Source: RHLJ01 sp965212165
Lineage (GTDB): Bacteria; Bacteroidota; Rhodothermia; Balneolales; Balneolaceae
Assembly: GCA_965212165.1 (NCBI GenBank)
Contig: OZ243096.1
Location: 1-64,000 of the forward strand
Length of the DNA: 64,000 bases
Direction of reading: 5' to 3'
Part shown: positions 61,093 through 64,000 of the stretch, piece by piece
Position numbering within the stretch: the first letter of the stretch is position 1
Layout: every line of letters begins with the position of its first letter
The notes under the pieces: generated by a model
Told to the model about the DNA's origin: nothing
Databases searched by the model: none
What the model saw: only the letters and a program-made list of their open reading frames with translations
Made by a program: the position numbers and the translations under genes

Positions 61093-64000
61093 TTAGAAAC
61101 TAATGTCAATTCCACCATATACCTGCTTCTCTGTTGGGTAAGAAGCGTATATTTGGTTTCCATAAATATCAGTTGTACTACGTGCTACTTCAGGATCGTA
61201 CCATGGCCAGTTTGTAAAAGTAACCAAGTTGATAGCTGACGCATATAGTTTCACGCTTCTAATACCTAAACCATCAAGAAATTCTGTTGGCAGGTTGTAG
61301 CTTAGTGTAACATTTTTTAGACGAATATAACTTGTGTTATAAATCGCTTGAGTACCTAATTGAGTACGATAGTTAGCTGTTTCTGGGAAATTATTTCCAC
61401 CTTCAATAGCATGTGGGTAATGAGTAATATCACCAGGAGCTTTCCATCTTTCGTTTACTTCAGTTGCTAGGTTCATTAAGAAATCTGGCGTTCTTGTAAA
61501 GTAGTAATCAGTTCCAGGGAAAGCCCATTGGCCAAAACTAAATTGTAAGAATGCATCAAGAGATAAACCTTTGTAATTAAGTGTGTTTCCAAAACCACCA
61601 ACTGCATCTGCAATACCGTCGTTATAATCAACACGATCAGAAGCTTCTGGTTGGTAAGTAATTTCACCATCAATATCGTACCACATTGGACGACCATCTG
61701 CTGGATTAACACCTGCCCATCTAGCAACTTGAATCAAACCAATAGGCTGACCAATTTGTAAAGAGGTAAAACGATCATCAGGTCTGATATCATCACCATT
61801 AGGTAATGAAAGTACTTCACTACGTTGGAAAGCTACGTTAAAACGAGTATTCCATCCGAAATCAGGTCCTGAAACGTTTGCAGTATTAATTTCAAACTCA
61901 ATACCTTCGTTTCTTACACTACCAATGTTCTCAGTGATTGAACCGAATCCACTATCACCAGGAAGAGGACGACCGAATAATAATTCGTTGTTATCTTTTT
62001 GGTAAATATCAACAGAACCAAAGATTCTATCTTCAAATAAAGAGTAATCAACACCTACGTTAATTTCACTTGCTTCTTCCCAAGTTAGGTTAGCATTTGC
62101 AAGTTGCGTTGGCGTTACACCTGATTGACCAGCATATGTACCATTAAGTCCAAATAAGTTTTGAGAATCAAAGTTACCAATTGCAGAGTTACCAGTTACA
62201 CCATAACCAATTCTAAGCTTAAGATCATTAACTACAGCTAATGGGAAGAAATCTTCCTGACTTATTCTCCAAGCGAAAGATACAGAAGGGAAAAATGCCC
62301 AACGCACATCTTCACCAAAGCGAGAATGTCCATCATATCTACCTGTGAAAGATAAGAAATACTTTTCGTCGAAGTTGTACTTCACATTTGTGAAATAACT
62401 ACCGATCACATACTCAGTATTAGAACCACCTGCAGAAACAGGAGTTGCTGTAGAGTTCAGTACGTTAAAGAAAGGACCAGCGATATTATCACCACGAGTA
62501 TTAAATAACTCAGAGTATACATTCTTGTACTCAGTTCCAGCTAAACCAGATACGTTATGTACTCTATCAAAAGTATAACGTCCATTAAGTACTAAACGAG
62601 CTTGGATATTCTCAATATTTCTATTTACATAAGTAATCCAACCATTTTGACCAGGTGCAGCAATTGCTGAACGATATTGCTCATCTTGAGTATTTCTGTA
62701 GTCAATTGCTAGTGTTCCACGAGCACTTAACCAATCAGTAATGTTGTAGCTTAAACTTGCATCAGCAAATACTTGAGTTACAGAAACATTACGATCAACT
62801 TCGTCTCTTACAACAGCTGGGTTTGAAGAAAGTCCAAAACGAGTTTCTGGGTTATAAGACCCATCAGCTCTAAACGGATAACTCATAGGAGCTTCAAACA
62901 TCGCTTGAGAAGGAGGACAGTTAATGAAGTTACCATCCTGGCAAACACCAAATTGAGAACTTCTAGATACATTTAATGTAACAGATGTGCTAAACTTATC
63001 ATTGATTCTGTGATCAATATTTGTTCTAATGTTTGCACGTTTGAAGTCAGAACCAAAAGCAGTTCCTTCTGTATCTTCCATACCACCAGATAGGTAGTAG
63101 TTAGTAGTTTCATTACCACCAGAGATAGAAAGAGAATACTTCTCAGTCATACCTTCACCGAAGATAAAATCTTGCCAGTTTGTATTAGCAAGTGGGTCAG
63201 CTGCATCATAACCAGGTCTATTAGTAGCGTCAAAGAAGCTTACAAAAAAGTCTCTGTAATCGTTAGTATAGAAATCAATGTTTTGATCTAAAGAAACACC
63301 ACTATTAATAGCAAAAGCTTCTCCCATATACTGAACGTACTCTTCAGAAGAGATGTAGTCAACGTTTCTTGCAACAGTTCTAACACCACGCTGAACACTT
63401 GCATTAACTTGAGTTGCTCCTCTTTTACCACGCTTAGTTGTAATAATAACAACACCAGCAGCAGCTTGTGAACCATAAATAGATGCAGCAGCGGCATCTT
63501 TAAGAACCTCAATAGATTCAATATCACTAGGGTTAATAGCGTTTAATGGAGTAGTACTAGTTAAACCTGAAGTATTTCCAAGTTCCACCTGAACACCATC
63601 AATGATATATAATGGCTCAGAAGCCGCATTGATAGATCCATTACCACGGATTTGCACACTAAATGCAGCACCAGGGTTACCAGATGAAGCAGTTACAGTT
63701 ACACCAGCAGCACGACCTTGAAGTATTCCTTCAGCATTCTGAAGAGAAACATTTTCAATGTCTGCAGCGGATACGCTAGAAATAGAACCAGTTAATTCCC
63801 GTTTAGGCGTTATTGAATAACCGGAAACAACCAATTCATCCAAGCTTACACCAAATTCCATAATAAAGTTTAACCGGACTTCGCCAGATTGAACTGTTAC
63901 TACTTGCGTAGATGGGGTGTAACCGATAAATGATGCGGTAATTGTATAAGTACCAGAAGGTACGTTTTCGAGCCTGTAGTTACCATCGGAGTCAGTAGCG
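61093..64000 (-). CDS. SusC/RagA-family TonB-dependent receptor, 5' end missing
   Basis: The frame is open to the right edge, so the N-terminus is missing. The first visible part is a carboxypeptidase-regulatory-like domain (ATDSDGNYRLENVPSGTYTITASFIGYTPS). After it come the SusC motif SLDELVVSGYS and the plug domain (SAADIENVSLQNAEGILQGRAAGVTV...PLYIIDGVQVE), then the barrel, ending QVYGGIDISF with a terminal Phe. It imports the ligand caught by SusD across the outer membrane with energy from TonB. At least 970 residues are seen, normal for SusC. Ligand unknown. Confidence 0.95.
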   Translation of the reverse strand, partial: ATDSDGNYRLENVPSGTYTITASFIGYTPSTQVVTVQSGEVRLNFIMEFGVSLDELVVSGYSITPKRELTGSISSVSAADIENVSLQNAEGILQGRAAGVTVTASSGNPGAAFSVQIRGNGSINAASEPLYIIDGVQVELGNTSGLTSTTPLNAINPSDIESIEVLKDAAAASIYGSQAAAGVVIITTKRGKRGATQVNASVQRGVRTVARNVDYISSEEYVQYMGEAFAINSGVSLDQNIDFYTNDYRDFFVSFFDATNRPGYDAADPLANTNWQDFIFGEGMTEKYSLSISGGNETTNYYLSGGMEDTEGTAFGSDFKRANIRTNIDHRINDKFSTSVTLNVSRSSQFGVCQDGNFINCPPSQAMFEAPMSYPFRADGSYNPETRFGLSSNPAVVRDEVDRNVSVTQVFADASLSYNITDWLSARGTLAIDYRNTQDEQYRSAIAAPGQNGWITYVNRNIENIQARLVLNGRYTFDRVHNVSGLAGTEYKNVYSELFNTRGDNIAGPFFNVLNSTATPVSAGGSNTEYVIGSYFTNVKYNFDEKYFLSFTGRYDGHSRFGEDVRWAFFPSVSFAWRISQEDFFPLAVVNDLKLRIGYGVTGNSAIGNFDSQNLFGLNGTYAGQSGVTPTQLANANLTWEEASEINVGVDYSLFEDRIFGSVDIYQKDNNELLFGRPLPGDSGFGSITENIGSVRNEGIEFEINTANVSGPDFGWNTRFNVAFQRSEVLSLPNGDDIRPDDRFTSLQIGQPIGLIQVARWAGVNPADGRPMWYDIDGEITYQPEASDRVDYNDGIADAVGGFGNTLNYKGLSLDAFLQFSFGQWAFPGTDYYFTRTPDFLMNLATEVNERWKAPGDITHYPHAIEGGNNFPETANYRTQLGTQAIYNTSYIRLKNVTLSYNLPTEFLDGLGIRSVKLYASAINLVTFTNWPWYDPEVARSTTDIYGNQIYASYPTEKQVYGGIDISF

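Noticed and set aside
1..64000. CRISPR arrays, insertion sequences, antiphage or toxin-antitoxin systems
   Set aside because: I found no regularly spaced repeats, transposase motifs or recognisable defence or toxin genes.

Overview
The window is a low-GC chromosomal segment that looks like a marine member of the Bacteroidota/Balneolota (FCB group). Family-level markers are a SusC/SusD pair, a SprE/PorW-like TPR lipoprotein, a GWxTD-domain protein, a Bacteroides-type serine palmitoyltransferase, a sigma-54 activator placed beside lptE, and a near absence of Shine-Dalgarno sequences (conspicuous exceptions lie upstream of rpsU, rpmE and one small membrane-protein gene). Balneolaceae is my best guess, but it is an inference from gene content, not a phylogenetic result. 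I see no prophage, insertion sequence, CRISPR array or plasmid gene; most of the window is core chromosome.

Layout. 1-4.4 kb: the 3' end of clpC, a secreted beta-propeller-like protein, then an epimerase/glycosyltransferase pair. 4.4-5.15 kb: six tRNA genes (Pro, Arg, Cys, Glu, His, Glu) closed by a terminator. 5.15-10.1 kb: a minus-strand envelope cluster (CESA-like GT2, an in-frame outer-membrane-barrel fragment, a short Omp85 barrel, an RMDN-like TPR protein, a DPM1-like GT2). 10.2-12.5 kb: a MerR-like regulator and the heme A genes ctaA and ctaB. 12.5-19.5 kb: RDD and a tightly overlapping SpoIIM / membrane protein / DUF4129 / DUF4350 / MoxR / DUF58 operon. 20-24 kb: a membrane Ser/Thr kinase with TPRs divergent from a GAF-SpoIIE phosphatase, with a repeat-rich region between them. 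24-28 kb: a fused 2-oxoacid dehydrogenase E1 and fumC.

28-34 kb: a probable sphingolipid locus. A GNAT-type acyltransferase, serine palmitoyltransferase, two GT4 enzymes and a divergent NAD-dependent epimerase/reductase match the three steps of bacterial ceramide synthesis plus head-group glycosylation. 34-42.8 kb: a secreted propeller protein, mutY with a complete Nudix box, a TIGR02757 protein, rpsU, radA, an LPG-synthase-like flippase, class I aldolase, dusB and a small membrane protein. 42.8-49.8 kb: serS, an Lrp regulator, a sigma-54 activator/lptE/TPR operon, an MBL hydrolase, rpmE and a ChlI-like AAA+ ATPase. 49.8-58.7 kb: pabB, pyrD, SprE-like lipoprotein, pyruvate kinase, GWxTD protein and a lipoprotein. 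58.8-64 kb: a lipoprotein with Calx-beta-like and virus-like segments, susD, and the C-terminal part of susC, which runs off the window.

The strongest leads for follow-up are the glycosylated-ceramide locus (28.1-33.9 kb), the identical strong ribosome-binding sites in front of rpsU and rpmE in an otherwise SD-poor genome, and the divergent kinase/phosphatase pair with its nested repeats. No system here can be shown from sequence alone to be wholly new.
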